Source: Alistipes sp.
Lineage (GTDB): Bacteria; Bacteroidota; Bacteroidia; Bacteroidales; Rikenellaceae
NCBI GenBank assembly: GCA_017463615.1
Contig: JAFTOU010000059.1
Coordinates: forward strand, 1 to 64,000
Length of the DNA stretch: 64,000 nucleotides
Reading direction: 5' to 3'
Of this stretch, positions 50,664 through 59,108 are shown piece after piece. The position numbers were made by a program, and so were the translations under genes. The notes beneath the pieces were generated by a model that did no database searches, was not told the DNA's origin, and saw only the letters and a list, made by a program, of their open reading frames with translations. The stretch's first letter is position 1. Each line of letters begins with the position of its first letter.

Positions 50664-53282
50664 ATGAAACATTTTGTTAAGCAGATAGTTGCACTTGTGT
50701 TGCTGCTATCTCCAGTATCTCTCTATGCGGCTGAGAATCCGGTGGCGGATAGTCGCGCAGTGGTTGTTGCTGGCAATGCCCGATTTACTGTGCTTACGCC
50801 TCAGCTTATCCGTATGGAGTGGAGTGAGAAGGGGCAGTTTGAGGATAGAGCTACCCTAACATTTGTCAATCGTAAGACCGAAGTGCCTAAGTTTAAGGTT
50901 ACCCAGTCGCGTAGCAAACTCACTATTCGCACAGAGAAGCTGACGCTTACCTATCGCAAGGGTGCGAAGTTTAGTGTAGAGAACCTCTCGGTGGAGTTTA
51001 TGCTCAACGGGAACAAGGTGGTTTGGCACTATGGCGATACCGATTCGCTCAACCTGATGGGTACAACCCGTACATTGGATAAGGCAGATGGTTGGAATCT
51101 CAGCCCTGATGACCCAATGGAGCCTGGTGTTATCTCTCGCAGTGGTTGGAGCGTTGTGGATGACTCGTCGCGCCACCTATTTGTAGATACTCCGTCGCAC
51201 TGGGAGCAGTGGGTAGAGTGTCGTCCAGATGGCGATTATCAGGATTTGTATCTCTTTGCGTATGGTCACAACTATATGGAGGCGGTGAGCGATTATATCT
51301 CACTTGCGGGTCGTATTCCGCTGCCTCCGAAGTATGCGTTTGGCTACTGGTGGAGCAGATATTGGCAGTATTCAGACAATGAGCTGCGCGACCTTATCGG
51401 TCAGCTGCGCTCTATTGATGTGCCTGTAGATGTGCTGATTATTGATATGGACTGGCACGAGACTTGGGGTTTGCGTCGCAAGGGCGCTAAGAGGGATGAG
51501 TATGGTCAGCGTGTCGGCTGGACAGGCTATACTTGGAAGAAGCAGCTCTTCCCTGCGCCAGATAACTTCTTTGAGTGGTGCCGAATGGAGAATCTCAAGA
51601 CTGCGCTCAACCTCCACCCTGCATCGGGTATTCAGCCTTATGAGGAGCCTTACGACCGATTTGTGAAGGCTTATGAGTGGAAAGAGGAGGGCAAGAGCGT
51701 GCCGTTTAAGATTGACGAGCAGAAGTGGGCAGATGCCTACTTTGATACCGTGCTTGCGCCGTTTGAGAAGATTGGTGTAGACTTCTGGTGGCTTGACTGG
51801 CAGCAGTGGAAGCAGAGCAAGTATACTAAGGGTCTAAGCAATACATTCTGGCTAAACTATACCTTTAATAAACACTCAGAACAGCGTGGTAATGAGCGAC
51901 CTATGATTTACCATCGCTGGGGTGGATTGGGCTCACATCGCTATCAGGTTGGCTTCTCTGGCGATATCCAGATTAACTGGGAGTCTCTCGGCTTTTTGCC
52001 GTGGTTTACCAGCACAGCGTCAAATGTCGGCTACGGCTACTGGGGTCACGATATAGGCGGTCATACATTTAAGATTCGCAGTTCGCAGACCGACCCAGAG
52101 CTCTATCTGCGCTGGTTGCAGTATGGTGTCTTTACCCCTATCTTCAAGACCCACTGCACAAAGAATAGCAATATTGAGCGTCGTATATGGCAGTTCCCAG
52201 ACCATATCTTCTTTATGCGAGACGCTATTCGTCTGCGCTATACCCTTGCACCTTATATATATAATGCTGCTCGTCAGACATACGATACGGGTATATCTAT
52301 GTGCCGTCCGATGTACTACTACTACCCAGAGGCTGCAGAGGCTTACGATATGAAGGAGCAGTATATGTTTGGCGATGACCTGCTCGTTACAGCTATTGTT
52401 GAGCCTGTGGATAAGGTTACGGGCGTTGCTCCGCGAAAGATGTGGTTTCCAGAGGGTAAGTGGTACGATATGGTTAGCGGTGCGATGATTGAGGGCGGCA
52501 AGTGCCTTGATTTGAGTTATACCGTAGCTGAAAACCCATACTACGCTCGCGCAGGTGCGATTATTCCGATGAATCCGGCAACGGTAAAGAATTTGCAGGA
52601 GCCTTGCTCTACACTTGTGCTGACATTTGTTCCGGGTGGCGATGGCTCGCTGACGCTCTATGAGGATGATGGTGTGTCTAAGGACTATGCCGATAACTAT
52701 GCCACTACAAAGGTTGTGAAGAGTAGTACAGCAAATGGTATCCGCGTGGTTATCTCGCCTCGTGAGGGTAATTACGAGGGTGCTGCAAAGAGCCGCAAGT
52801 ATGAGTTGCGCTTCCCTGCACAGATGCCTGCTAAGGTTGTGAAAATCAACGGTGTAGCAGTTCCTTATAAGCGCTATGCCAGTGAGGGCGAGTGGGGCTA
52901 TGATGGCTATAGCCTTGCGCCGATTGTCTATACCGAACTTTGCGATTGCAGCAAGGAGTGCGTTGTGGAGTTGGAGTTTGATAGCGCACTGCAGAGCCAC
53001 CAGCCACGCCTCTATGGCAAGCAGGGCATCTTCAATAGATGCGTGCAGCTGACCCCGGAGTTTAAGGAGCGATATGCTGTAAGCTACGACCCTTACCCAC
53101 TGCTGCCAGATGAGTATATGAATGTTTCGCAGACCCCTAACTTCATTATGGAGTACCCAGAGCAGATTGTGGAGTGGCTGGATCGCTATGAGCAGAGCTT
53201 TGAGAAGTGTATACCTGCTCTTGATGGCTCAGGACATGTGGATGCGGAGTTTATTACCAAGCTAAAGGCTCAGTTTAGATAA
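50664..53282 (+). CDS. Glycoside hydrolase family 31
   Basis: The 872-residue secreted enzyme (signal ending near SLYAA) has a GH31 N-terminal beta domain, a TIM barrel (about 215-580) and C-terminal beta domains. Block VDFWWLDWQQW places the nucleophile at Asp378, SGDIQINW puts the acid/base at Asp434, and HDIGGH at 462-467 is the conserved substrate-pocket block. IIDMDWHETWG is also typical. GH31 members cleave alpha-glucosidic or alpha-xylosidic bonds with retention. The WLDWQQ form belongs to a subgroup whose specificity cannot be read here. No Sus-type genes flank it; it sits between nfeD and floA, 35 and 30 bases away. Confidence 0.92.
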   Translation: MKHFVKQIVALVLLLSPVSLYAAENPVADSRAVVVAGNARFTVLTPQLIRMEWSEKGQFEDRATLTFVNRKTEVPKFKVTQSRSKLTIRTEKLTLTYRKGAKFSVENLSVEFMLNGNKVVWHYGDTDSLNLMGTTRTLDKADGWNLSPDDPMEPGVISRSGWSVVDDSSRHLFVDTPSHWEQWVECRPDGDYQDLYLFAYGHNYMEAVSDYISLAGRIPLPPKYAFGYWWSRYWQYSDNELRDLIGQLRSIDVPVDVLIIDMDWHETWGLRRKGAKRDEYGQRVGWTGYTWKKQLFPAPDNFFEWCRMENLKTALNLHPASGIQPYEEPYDRFVKAYEWKEEGKSVPFKIDEQKWADAYFDTVLAPFEKIGVDFWWLDWQQWKQSKYTKGLSNTFWLNYTFNKHSEQRGNERPMIYHRWGGLGSHRYQVGFSGDIQINWESLGFLPWFTSTASNVGYGYWGHDIGGHTFKIRSSQTDPELYLRWLQYGVFTPIFKTHCTKNSNIERRIWQFPDHIFFMRDAIRLRYTLAPYIYNAARQTYDTGISMCRPMYYYYPEAAEAYDMKEQYMFGDDLLVTAIVEPVDKVTGVAPRKMWFPEGKWYDMVSGAMIEGGKCLDLSYTVAENPYYARAGAIIPMNPATVKNLQEPCSTLVLTFVPGGDGSLTLYEDDGVSKDYADNYATTKVVKSSTANGIRVVISPREGNYEGAAKSRKYELRFPAQMPAKVVKINGVAVPYKRYASEGEWGYDGYSLAPIVYTELCDCSKECVVELEFDSALQSHQPRLYGKQGIFNRCVQLTPEFKERYAVSYDPYPLLPDEYMNVSQTPNFIMEYPEQIVEWLDRYEQSFEKCIPALDGSGHVDAEFITKLKAQFR

Positions 53283-53312
53283 TTATTGTAAAACATTTAA
53301 TACTAAAATTTT

Positions 53313-54290
53313 ATGGAAATCGGTATTGTCTTTATTGTAGGTATTCTGGCGCTTATTGCCATTTGGATTATCTTCTATTTTGTACCAGTAGGTTTGTGGT
53401 TTACTGCCCTGATTTCTGGTGCGCATATCTCTCTGTTGCAGATGGTGCTGATGCGCTGGCGAAAGATTCCAGTTTCGGCTATCGTATCGTCAATGATTGA
53501 GGGTACAAAGGCGGGTCTGAAGCTCAACCCTAACTCGTTGGAGGCTCATTTCCTTGCGGGTGGTAATTTCCGCAATGTGGTGCACGCGCTTGTTTCGGCT
53601 CAGAAGGCTGGTATTAGCCTCAATTTTGAGGAGGCTACAGCTATTGACCTTGCAGGTCGTGATGTGTTTGAGGCGGTGCAAATGTCTGTAAATCCGAAGG
53701 TTATCAATACCCCTCCAGTGACTGCGGTGGCAAAGGATGGTATTCAGCTTATCGCTAAGGCGCGTGTCACTGTGCGTGCAAATATCCGTCAGCTTGTCGG
53801 TGGTGCTGGCGAGGAGACAGTCCTTGCGCGTGTTGGCGAGGGTATTGTATCATCTATCGGCTCGTCTATGTCGCATAAGTCGGTGCTAGAGAATCCAGAT
53901 TTTATCTCTCGTGTAGTGCTTGAGAAGGGTTTGGATGCAGGTACAGCGTTTGAGATTCTCTCTATTGATATCGCAGATATTGATGTAGGTAAGAATATTG
54001 GTGCGCAGCTGCAGATGGATCAGGCCGAGGCTGATAAGAATATCGCTCAGGCTAAGGCTGAGGAGCGTCGTGCTATGGCGGTGGCGTTGGAGCAGGAGAT
54101 GAAGGCTAAGGCCCAGGAGGCTCGCGCAAAGGTTATCCTTGCAGAGTCTGAGGTGCCACTGGCTATGGCTGAGGCGTTCCGTACTGGTAATCTGGGAATT
54201 ATGGACTACTATCGTATGAAGAATATGATTGCTGATACCCAGATGCGCGAGTCTATCTCTGCACCTAAGACTGATAGTTCTAAGAAATAG
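53313..54290 (+). CDS. floA: Flotillin-like protein FloA
   Basis: This 325-residue protein has an N-terminal membrane hairpin (about 3-45) and the conserved SPFH-like FloA body. [20 protein letters not shown] and [20 protein letters not shown] are family blocks, followed by an Ala/Glu-rich coiled coil (about 230-300). FloA marks membrane microdomains and is usually encoded directly after nfeD. The next gene begins 4 bases after the stop. Confidence 0.94.
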   Translation: MEIGIVFIVGILALIAIWIIFYFVPVGLWFTALISGAHISLLQMVLMRWRKIPVSAIVSSMIEGTKAGLKLNPNSLEAHFLAGGNFRNVVHALVSAQKAGISLNFEEATAIDLAGRDVFEAVQMSVNPKVINTPPVTAVAKDGIQLIAKARVTVRANIRQLVGGAGEETVLARVGEGIVSSIGSSMSHKSVLENPDFISRVVLEKGLDAGTAFEILSIDIADIDVGKNIGAQLQMDQAEADKNIAQAKAEERRAMAVALEQEMKAKAQEARAKVILAESEVPLAMAEAFRTGNLGIMDYYRMKNMIADTQMRESISAPKTDSSKK

Positions 54291-54294
54291 TAAA

Positions 54295-55131
54295 ATGCTG
54301 ACTATCAATCAAATATCGGCTGCGCTTGCGGATGCTTTTCGTCGCTCGGAGCATAATTATGTTTCGGAGCAGATGGCTTTGGATGCACACGATGTTGGCA
54401 AGCGACTCTATGACGACCCGATTATCAAAATCGGCTCTGCGGCAGACCCTCTATGGGAGGAGCTGAAGAGCCCGCAGGCTGTGGGTCACCTCTTTCGTGC
54501 TCCGAAGGACTGGATGGCGGAGGCGCAGTGTGTTGTGAGCTACTTCGCCCCATTTAGCGACTTTGTCGTTGATGGTAATCGGCAGGATAGCGTAGAGGTC
54601 GGCAATGGCTGGCTCTATGCTCGCGTGGAGGGTCAGGCTTTCCTTACGGAGATGAATCACTTTCTTGAGCAATGGCTTGAGAGTCAAGGTGTTAAGGCTC
54701 TGTCGCCATACGCGAGTGATGATTTTCGCTATGTCTTTGAGGCGGGTAGTTGCGAGGATATTGAGGATAAAAGCCTCAGCTTTACCAGCAACTGGAGCGA
54801 GCGCCATGTAGCCTATGTCTGCGGTCTTGGGACATTTGGCCTCTCCAAGGGGCTTATTACCGAGCGTGGCGTGGCGGGACGATTTGGTAGCGTTATTGTT
54901 GATGCTCCGCTGGAGGTTACACCTCGTCCATACACCGATATTTACGAGTACTGCACTATGTGTGGCGCTTGTATGCGTTGCCCTGCGGGTGCGATAACGC
55001 TGCAGGAGGGTAAGTCGCATACGGCTTGCTGCGCCTATGTGAATACTATGCGCGAGAAGTATGCTCCCCGTTTTGGCTGCGGAAAGTGCCAAGTTAAAGT
55101 TCCTTGTGAACGCTCTATCCCAAAGCGATAG
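54295..55131 (+). CDS. Epoxyqueuosine reductase-like 4Fe-4S protein
   Basis: The 278-residue protein has a QueG-like fold with a double-cubane C-terminus: YCTMCGACMRCPAGAI gives one cluster, and CCAYVN with CGKCQVKVPCE gives ligands of the second. GTFGLSKGLIT lies in the cobalamin-binding part of the fold. It is shorter than QueG (about 380 residues) and lacks the C-terminal HEAT repeats, so it is more likely a QueG-related reductase of unknown substrate. It ends at a strong terminator. Confidence 0.8.
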   Translation: MLTINQISAALADAFRRSEHNYVSEQMALDAHDVGKRLYDDPIIKIGSAADPLWEELKSPQAVGHLFRAPKDWMAEAQCVVSYFAPFSDFVVDGNRQDSVEVGNGWLYARVEGQAFLTEMNHFLEQWLESQGVKALSPYASDDFRYVFEAGSCEDIEDKSLSFTSNWSERHVAYVCGLGTFGLSKGLITERGVAGRFGSVIVDAPLEVTPRPYTDIYEYCTMCGACMRCPAGAITLQEGKSHTACCAYVNTMREKYAPRFGCGKCQVKVPCERSIPKR

Positions 55132-55150
55132 AGTAAATCTGTGGATAAAG

Positions 55151-55183
55151 GCGCTCTCAAAGTTATTTTGAGGGCGCTTTTTT
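55151..55183 (+). terminator. Rho-independent terminator
   Basis: The stem GCGCTCTCAAA/TTTTGAGGGCGC with one mispair and a short loop is followed by six T. It lies 19 bases after the stop at 55131 and separates the floA cluster from the next promoter. Confidence 0.85.
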
Positions 55184-55269
55184 ATTGTGTGTATACTAAA
55201 ATAGTATAAAATTCGTTGGTAGGTAGTGGAAATGGTTGCTAAAGATTTTCAAGTTTGCAACTTTTTTGG

Positions 55270-55277
55270 TACATTTG
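55270..55277 (+). promoter_or_regulatory. -7 box (TACATTTG)
   Basis: TACATTTGC lies 40 bases before the ATG at 55318. The preceding A/T-rich segment holds a TTTG, but only 12 bases away. Confidence 0.55.
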
Positions 55278-55317
55278 CACCAATTATTGTGTATTGACGA
55301 AAATTGTAGAATACTAT

Positions 55318-56841
55318 ATGAGAAAATTGAAGTTTCTTCTGCTTGCAGCTTGCGCAGGAATCTGTTTCGGAGCTTGTTCCGATAAGGATAGTTTTAGCAT
55401 TGAGTTCTCTAAGATGGGACTCTATTTTGAGTGGGGCGGTCAGGCTCAGACCATCTCCTACACCACTCACAACGCAGCCTCTGTAGAGCTTAAGAGTGCA
55501 ACGGAGGGTTGGACCTGCACTATGGATAAGAGTGCGCAGACAATCACCATTACCCCACCGAAGGACCCAGAGACCGAGGATGGTCGTGATAAGCAGCGCG
55601 AGGCAGATATTGTCTTTACCCTTACGGGCAAGAGTGGCGATTCTACCACCTACACTATCAACTGCTATATCATTGGCGACCAGATGGTTATGCTCAACGC
55701 TGGGGGTAAGTATGCCAACAGTTATGTGCTCACAATACCAAAGGCGGCATACTCGTTGGATGTATCGTGCAATGGTGGTGGTCAGCCAATTTCGGGCATT
55801 AACGATGCTAAGATTGTTTGGCAGAGTGGCTCGTCAGTGATTCAGCACCTGCTCTATGACTCTAATAGTCAGACCGTAACATTCTATGTTGATGCGCTGA
55901 CAGATGCGGATGATGACGATGAGTATGTAAAGGAGGACGGCCAGTATGTTATGCGCCACGGCAATGCGGTTATCGCAGTTGTTGATGACGATGAGAATGT
56001 GCTCTGGAGCTGGCACTTGTGGTTGGTTAAGGCTTCGGTAAATCCGCTGGAGAACTACACCACCTACTCAAATGGCGTAACATTTATGAATATCAACCTG
56101 GGTGCATACGCTAATAGTAATGGCGCTACGGATGATACAACGCTGATTTTGGATAGCTATGGCCTCTACTATCAGTGGGGGCGTAAGGACCCATTCCTGC
56201 GTCCATACTACCACGATTGCGCAGGTAATGAGGACCAGTATGTCTACGGCAACTCTGGTAGCGCTGTATATGTGGAGTATGCAGAGACCTCGGCTGAGGT
56301 TGGAACTGTTGAGTATACAATCGCCAACCCGATGACTTTTATTACCAATGCTGCTTGCGTAGATGCAGAGTCGGGCGATGGTATTGGCGACTGGCTTGCA
56401 ACTCCGAACAATGAGCTCTGGAGCGGAACAACTAAGAGTCTCTACGACCCATGTCCATACGGCTGGCGTGTACCTGCAGCGAGTGATTTTGACTGCCTTA
56501 AGCTCACAGACGAGGAGTATAGCATGTCACTTGAGGATGCTCGCGGTCGCTTTGGCTGGATGCTCTCAGATGGCACAAATAGCCACTTCTACACCGCAGC
56601 GGGCTTTAGAAGCTACTACGACGGTACTATCCACAACATGAACTACAAGGAGGGCGTATATCCTTCACAGCCAGAGCCTTGGGAGGGTTACTACTGGACT
56701 GCCGGCACTACAGCAGACGGTAAGCAGTCCACTTGTATGTACTTTGACCTGACTACAACCAGAACAGTAAATAAGTTTAATCTCAACTACCCATCAAAGC
56801 GTGCAAATGCAATGCAGATTCGCTGCGTGAAGGTAAAATAG
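55318..56841 (+). CDS. Surface lipoprotein with Fibrobacter-major-paralogous-like C-terminus
   Basis: The 507-residue protein has a lipobox (ICFGAC, Cys about 20), two BACON- or Ig-like N-terminal domains (about 25-220) and a C-terminal module. That module contains YYQWGRKDPF, DPCPYGWRVPAASDF and a final RANAMQIRCVKVK. The DPCPxGWRVP box is the hallmark of the Fib_succ_major (TIGR02145-like) domain found in many Bacteroidota surface proteins, possibly adhesins or fimbrial components. Function is unknown. The next gene follows 7 bases later. Confidence 0.75.
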   Translation: MRKLKFLLLAACAGICFGACSDKDSFSIEFSKMGLYFEWGGQAQTISYTTHNAASVELKSATEGWTCTMDKSAQTITITPPKDPETEDGRDKQREADIVFTLTGKSGDSTTYTINCYIIGDQMVMLNAGGKYANSYVLTIPKAAYSLDVSCNGGGQPISGINDAKIVWQSGSSVIQHLLYDSNSQTVTFYVDALTDADDDDEYVKEDGQYVMRHGNAVIAVVDDDENVLWSWHLWLVKASVNPLENYTTYSNGVTFMNINLGAYANSNGATDDTTLILDSYGLYYQWGRKDPFLRPYYHDCAGNEDQYVYGNSGSAVYVEYAETSAEVGTVEYTIANPMTFITNAACVDAESGDGIGDWLATPNNELWSGTTKSLYDPCPYGWRVPAASDFDCLKLTDEEYSMSLEDARGRFGWMLSDGTNSHFYTAAGFRSYYDGTIHNMNYKEGVYPSQPEPWEGYYWTAGTTADGKQSTCMYFDLTTTRTVNKFNLNYPSKRANAMQIRCVKVK

Positions 56842-56848
56842 ACAAGCT

Positions 56849-57355
56849 ATGATTCTCAGACTTAGAATGCTCAGTGACGAGAACGACAACTTCGTTCGTG
56901 ATTTTGAGGTTTCGCACGAGATGAACCTCCTTGAGCTGCACAACTTTATTATTGAGTCAATAGAGTATGACGACTGTATGGCTTCGTTCTACTCTGCGGA
57001 CGAGCAGTGGAATCCCCTGCAGGAGTTCTCGCTTATGGATATGGGCGACGAGCAGTTTGAGGGCGCTCCAATCGCTATGGAGAAGGTCTCCCTTGCAGAG
57101 CTTGTTGTTGGGGAGTGCAACCGCCTGATTTATCAGTTTGATATGATTGCCGACCGCGCCTTCTACCTGGAGGTTGTAAGTGCTGGTCAGCCAAATCCAG
57201 AGCTGAGCTACCCTCGCGTGTCGTTTGAGAATGCTCGCGTGCCAGACCAGTACGATCCCGATGCCGTACCTGCGGACGATGGCTCTATCTTTGACGAGAT
57301 GATGGACGAGTTTGGGGAGTTTGACGGCGACGATAGCTATGACGATGAGTACTAA
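56849..57355 (+). CDS. Plasmid pRiA4b ORF-3-like protein
   Basis: The 168-residue cytoplasmic protein matches the pRiA4b ORF-3/IS1096 passenger family by its N-terminal pattern (LRLRMLSD, LHNFIIESIEYDD, MASFYSAD) and a strongly acidic C-terminus (DGDDSYDDEY). Function is unknown; the family is chromosomal in most Bacteroidota and its name does not imply an insertion sequence here. Its end overlaps miaA by 11 bases. Confidence 0.78.
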   Translation: MILRLRMLSDENDNFVRDFEVSHEMNLLELHNFIIESIEYDDCMASFYSADEQWNPLQEFSLMDMGDEQFEGAPIAMEKVSLAELVVGECNRLIYQFDMIADRAFYLEVVSAGQPNPELSYPRVSFENARVPDQYDPDAVPADDGSIFDEMMDEFGEFDGDDSYDDEY

Positions 57356-58256
57356 ACGCCGACTGATTGTCGTTGTTGGACCTACAGCTTCGGGCAAGAC
57401 TGATCTTAGTATCGCTCTTGCCCGACATTATAATGCCCCTGTACTCTCTACCGACTCACGCCAGGTCTATAAGGGGCTTGTTATCGGTACGGCATACCCT
57501 TCGGAGGAGCAGCTGCAAGCTGTTGAGCACCACTTTATTGGGGAGAAGGACCTAACGCAGGAGTTTAACTGCGGGGAGTACGAAAAGCAGGCTTTAGAGC
57601 GACTCAATATGCTCTTTGATAGCCACGATACGGTTGTCGCTGTAGGTGGTTCAGGACTCTATATTCGCGCGCTGTGCGAGGGTATGGATGACCTTCCCGA
57701 GGCTGATGCGCCACTGCGCGAGATGCTCGCAGAGCGTCTTGAGAGCGAGGGTGTTGCGGCTCTTGCCGAGCAACTGCGCGAGCTTGACCCTGAGTATTAT
57801 GAGGTCGTAGACCGTAATAACCCTGCGCGTGTGATGCGTGCGCTGGAGGTGTGTATTAGTAGTGGTCGTAAGTATTCAGAACTGCGTGGTGGAGAGCGTA
57901 AAGAGCGTGATTTTCAGATAGTTAAGGTCGGGGTTGATATGCCCCGCGAGGTGCTTTATGATAGGATAAATCGCCGCGTGGATATGATGGTCGCAGCTGG
58001 TCTTGAGGCTGAGGCGCGGGCAGTGCTACCCTATCGCTACTGCAACTCACTGCGCACGGTGGGCTATGCCGAGATGTTTGACTACTTTGATGGCAAGATT
58101 AGCTTTGTAGAGGCTGTGGAGCTGATTAAGCGCAACTCTCGCCGCTACGCAAAGCGACAGATGACATGGTTTAGGCGCGATAGTCAGATTGCGTGGTTCA
58201 AAGCCTCTGAGTATGAGCAGATTGTAAAATATATTGACGCCCAATTTGGAGAATAG
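57345..58256 (+). CDS. miaA: tRNA dimethylallyltransferase MiaA
   Basis: This 303-residue enzyme adds a dimethylallyl group to A37 of tRNAs reading UNN codons. The P-loop GPTASGKT is at 12-19 and the catalytic STDSRQVYKGL block follows. GGSGLYIRAL and the C-terminal YAKRQMTWFRRD are family blocks. An ATG six bases upstream (57339) is also possible. It overlaps the upstream gene, and a tRNA-Leu gene with A37 follows 40 bases downstream. Confidence 0.95.
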   Translation: MSTKRRLIVVVGPTASGKTDLSIALARHYNAPVLSTDSRQVYKGLVIGTAYPSEEQLQAVEHHFIGEKDLTQEFNCGEYEKQALERLNMLFDSHDTVVAVGGSGLYIRALCEGMDDLPEADAPLREMLAERLESEGVAALAEQLRELDPEYYEVVDRNNPARVMRALEVCISSGRKYSELRGGERKERDFQIVKVGVDMPREVLYDRINRRVDMMVAAGLEAEARAVLPYRYCNSLRTVGYAEMFDYFDGKISFVEAVELIKRNSRRYAKRQMTWFRRDSQIAWFKASEYEQIVKYIDAQFGE

Positions 58257-58295
58257 GATATAAATTTGTAAATTTGCATCGCAAATAGAACGGTT

Positions 58296-58381
58296 GCTCG
58301 AATGGTGGAATAGGTAGACACGCCGGACTTAAAATCCTGTGGACAGAAATGTCCGTGCCGGTTCGATCCCGGCTTCGAGTA
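58296..58381 (+). tRNA. tRNA-Leu (anticodon TAA)
   Basis: The acceptor stem GCTCGAA pairs with TTCGAGT (one G-T pair). The D arm TGGTGGAATAGGTAGACA, anticodon loop CTTAAAA, a long class II variable arm (GGACAGAAATGTCC) and T arm GCCGGTTCGATCCCGGC are clear. Discriminator A is at 58381. Two TAAATTTG boxes lie just upstream (58261-58276). The 3' end is duplicated 321 bases downstream. Confidence 0.95.
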
Positions 58382-58383
58382 CA

Positions 58384-58425
58384 GCGGAGGGTGGTACAAT
58401 GGTATTACCCTCCGTTGTATTTTAT
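58384..58425 (+). terminator. Hairpin/terminator behind tRNA-Leu
   Basis: CGGAGGGT and ACCCTCCG form a stem around GGTACAATGGTATT, followed by TTGTATTTTAT. It is part of the 64-bp segment repeated at 58683-58746. Confidence 0.7.
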
Positions 58426-58682
58426 GTAGTTAGGTTGTTGAGTGCCGAGTTGGCGAGGGGCGTTGCCCCACTGTCAATGTGATTGGTCGCCTATGCGTGC
58501 AAGCCCGCAGTCGCCAATCACATAGCCAGCCGCCTTTGGCATTCTCGCCAACTGGAGCTATCCTCAAAGCGTGATGCTCACTAAATGGCGGTTGCGCGGA
58601 TAAAATTGTGTTTATAGCTTGCCCCGTTGGGTCTGCGCTTACATATGTATCCGCGCGAGTTTGCGACTTTCAGTCGCTGCAC
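58426..58682. other. 257-bp insert between two copies of the tRNA-Leu 3' end
   Basis: No gene is visible. It contains nested inverted repeats: AGTTGGCGAG (58448-58457) with CTCGCCAACT (58544-58553), and GTGATTGG (58479-58486) with CCAATCAC (58514-58521). The flanking direct repeats are 58362-58425 and 58683-58746. The layout is that of a short element or remnant inserted at the tRNA 3' end. Confidence 0.65.
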
Positions 58683-58746
58683 TTCGATCCCGGCTTCGAG
58701 TACAGCGGAGGGTGGTACAATGGTATTACCCTCCGTTGTATTTTAT
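58683..58746 (+). repeat. Duplicate of tRNA-Leu 3' end plus terminator (att-like direct repeat)
   Basis: 64 bp identical to 58362-58425: the T-loop TTCGATCCCGG, the acceptor strand TTCGAGTA and the whole terminator hairpin. The upstream parts of the tRNA are absent, so no functional tRNA is encoded. Its last seven bases are also the first bases of palindromic element copy 5. Confidence 0.85.
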
Positions 58747-58869
58747 CGTGATAGTGGCGCATTTGCGGCACATCCCTTAAAAAACAGTCTCGGCTGTACT
58801 CTCTTAGTACTATCCGAGACTGATTTTTTTTCACGATGCTCCGCAACTACACCACTCTGACGATAAAAT
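58740..58869 (+). repeat. Palindromic 3'-end element, copy 5
   Basis: Arms ATTTTATCGTGATAGTGG and CCACTCTGACGATAAAAT. The inner stem CAGTCTCGG pairs with CCGAGACTG, and a T8 run follows. The apex is GTACTCTCTTAGTAC, a variant of the consensus. It follows the duplicated tRNA-Leu terminator without a gap. Confidence 0.85.
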
Positions 58870-58904
58870 AGGTCGGTGCTTATAGCGACAAAATGGGTTA
58901 CTAT

Positions 58905-58985
58905 TTGCACCCCTCAACACTATCGCCGTAGGCGATACCTCTGAAAAGCTAATAGCTAACAGCTAAAAGCCAATAGCTAAAGGTT
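58905..58985 (-). repeat. Half-hairpin module with AGCTAATAGCT repeats
   Basis: TGCACCCCTCAACACTATCG, then the palindrome ATCGCCGTAGGCGAT and an AGCTAATAGCTAACAGCTAA tail. It is the reverse complement of the left end of repeat island 1 (about 18985-19050), with compensating differences inside the small palindrome. Confidence 0.75.
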
Positions 58986-59030
58986 GATAGTTTTTTCTCC
59001 CCGATTTCTTCGTTTTTAAGAATTTTGTAC

Positions 59031-59038
59031 TATCTTTG
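59031..59038 (+). promoter_or_regulatory. -7 box (TATCTTTG) of rho
   Basis: TATCTTTGC lies 70 bases before the rho ATG, leaving a leader of about 60 nt in which no clear attenuator was recognised. Confidence 0.6.
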
Positions 59039-59108
59039 CACTATCAATTAGCCAGTCGTCCGATTGGTTGCAAATCACGTTAATAAATATACCTAATATA
59101 ATCTTAGT

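Noticed and set aside
56849-57355. An insertion-sequence remnant because of the IS1096/pRiA4b family name
   Set aside because: No transposase or inverted repeats; the family is a common chromosomal gene and overlaps miaA cleanly.
58047-58399. Minus-strand short frames with a GFEPR-type sequence across tRNA-Leu
   Set aside because: This is the familiar spurious translation of tRNA T-loops; the same occurs at 62509-62727 over the tRNA-Gly copy.
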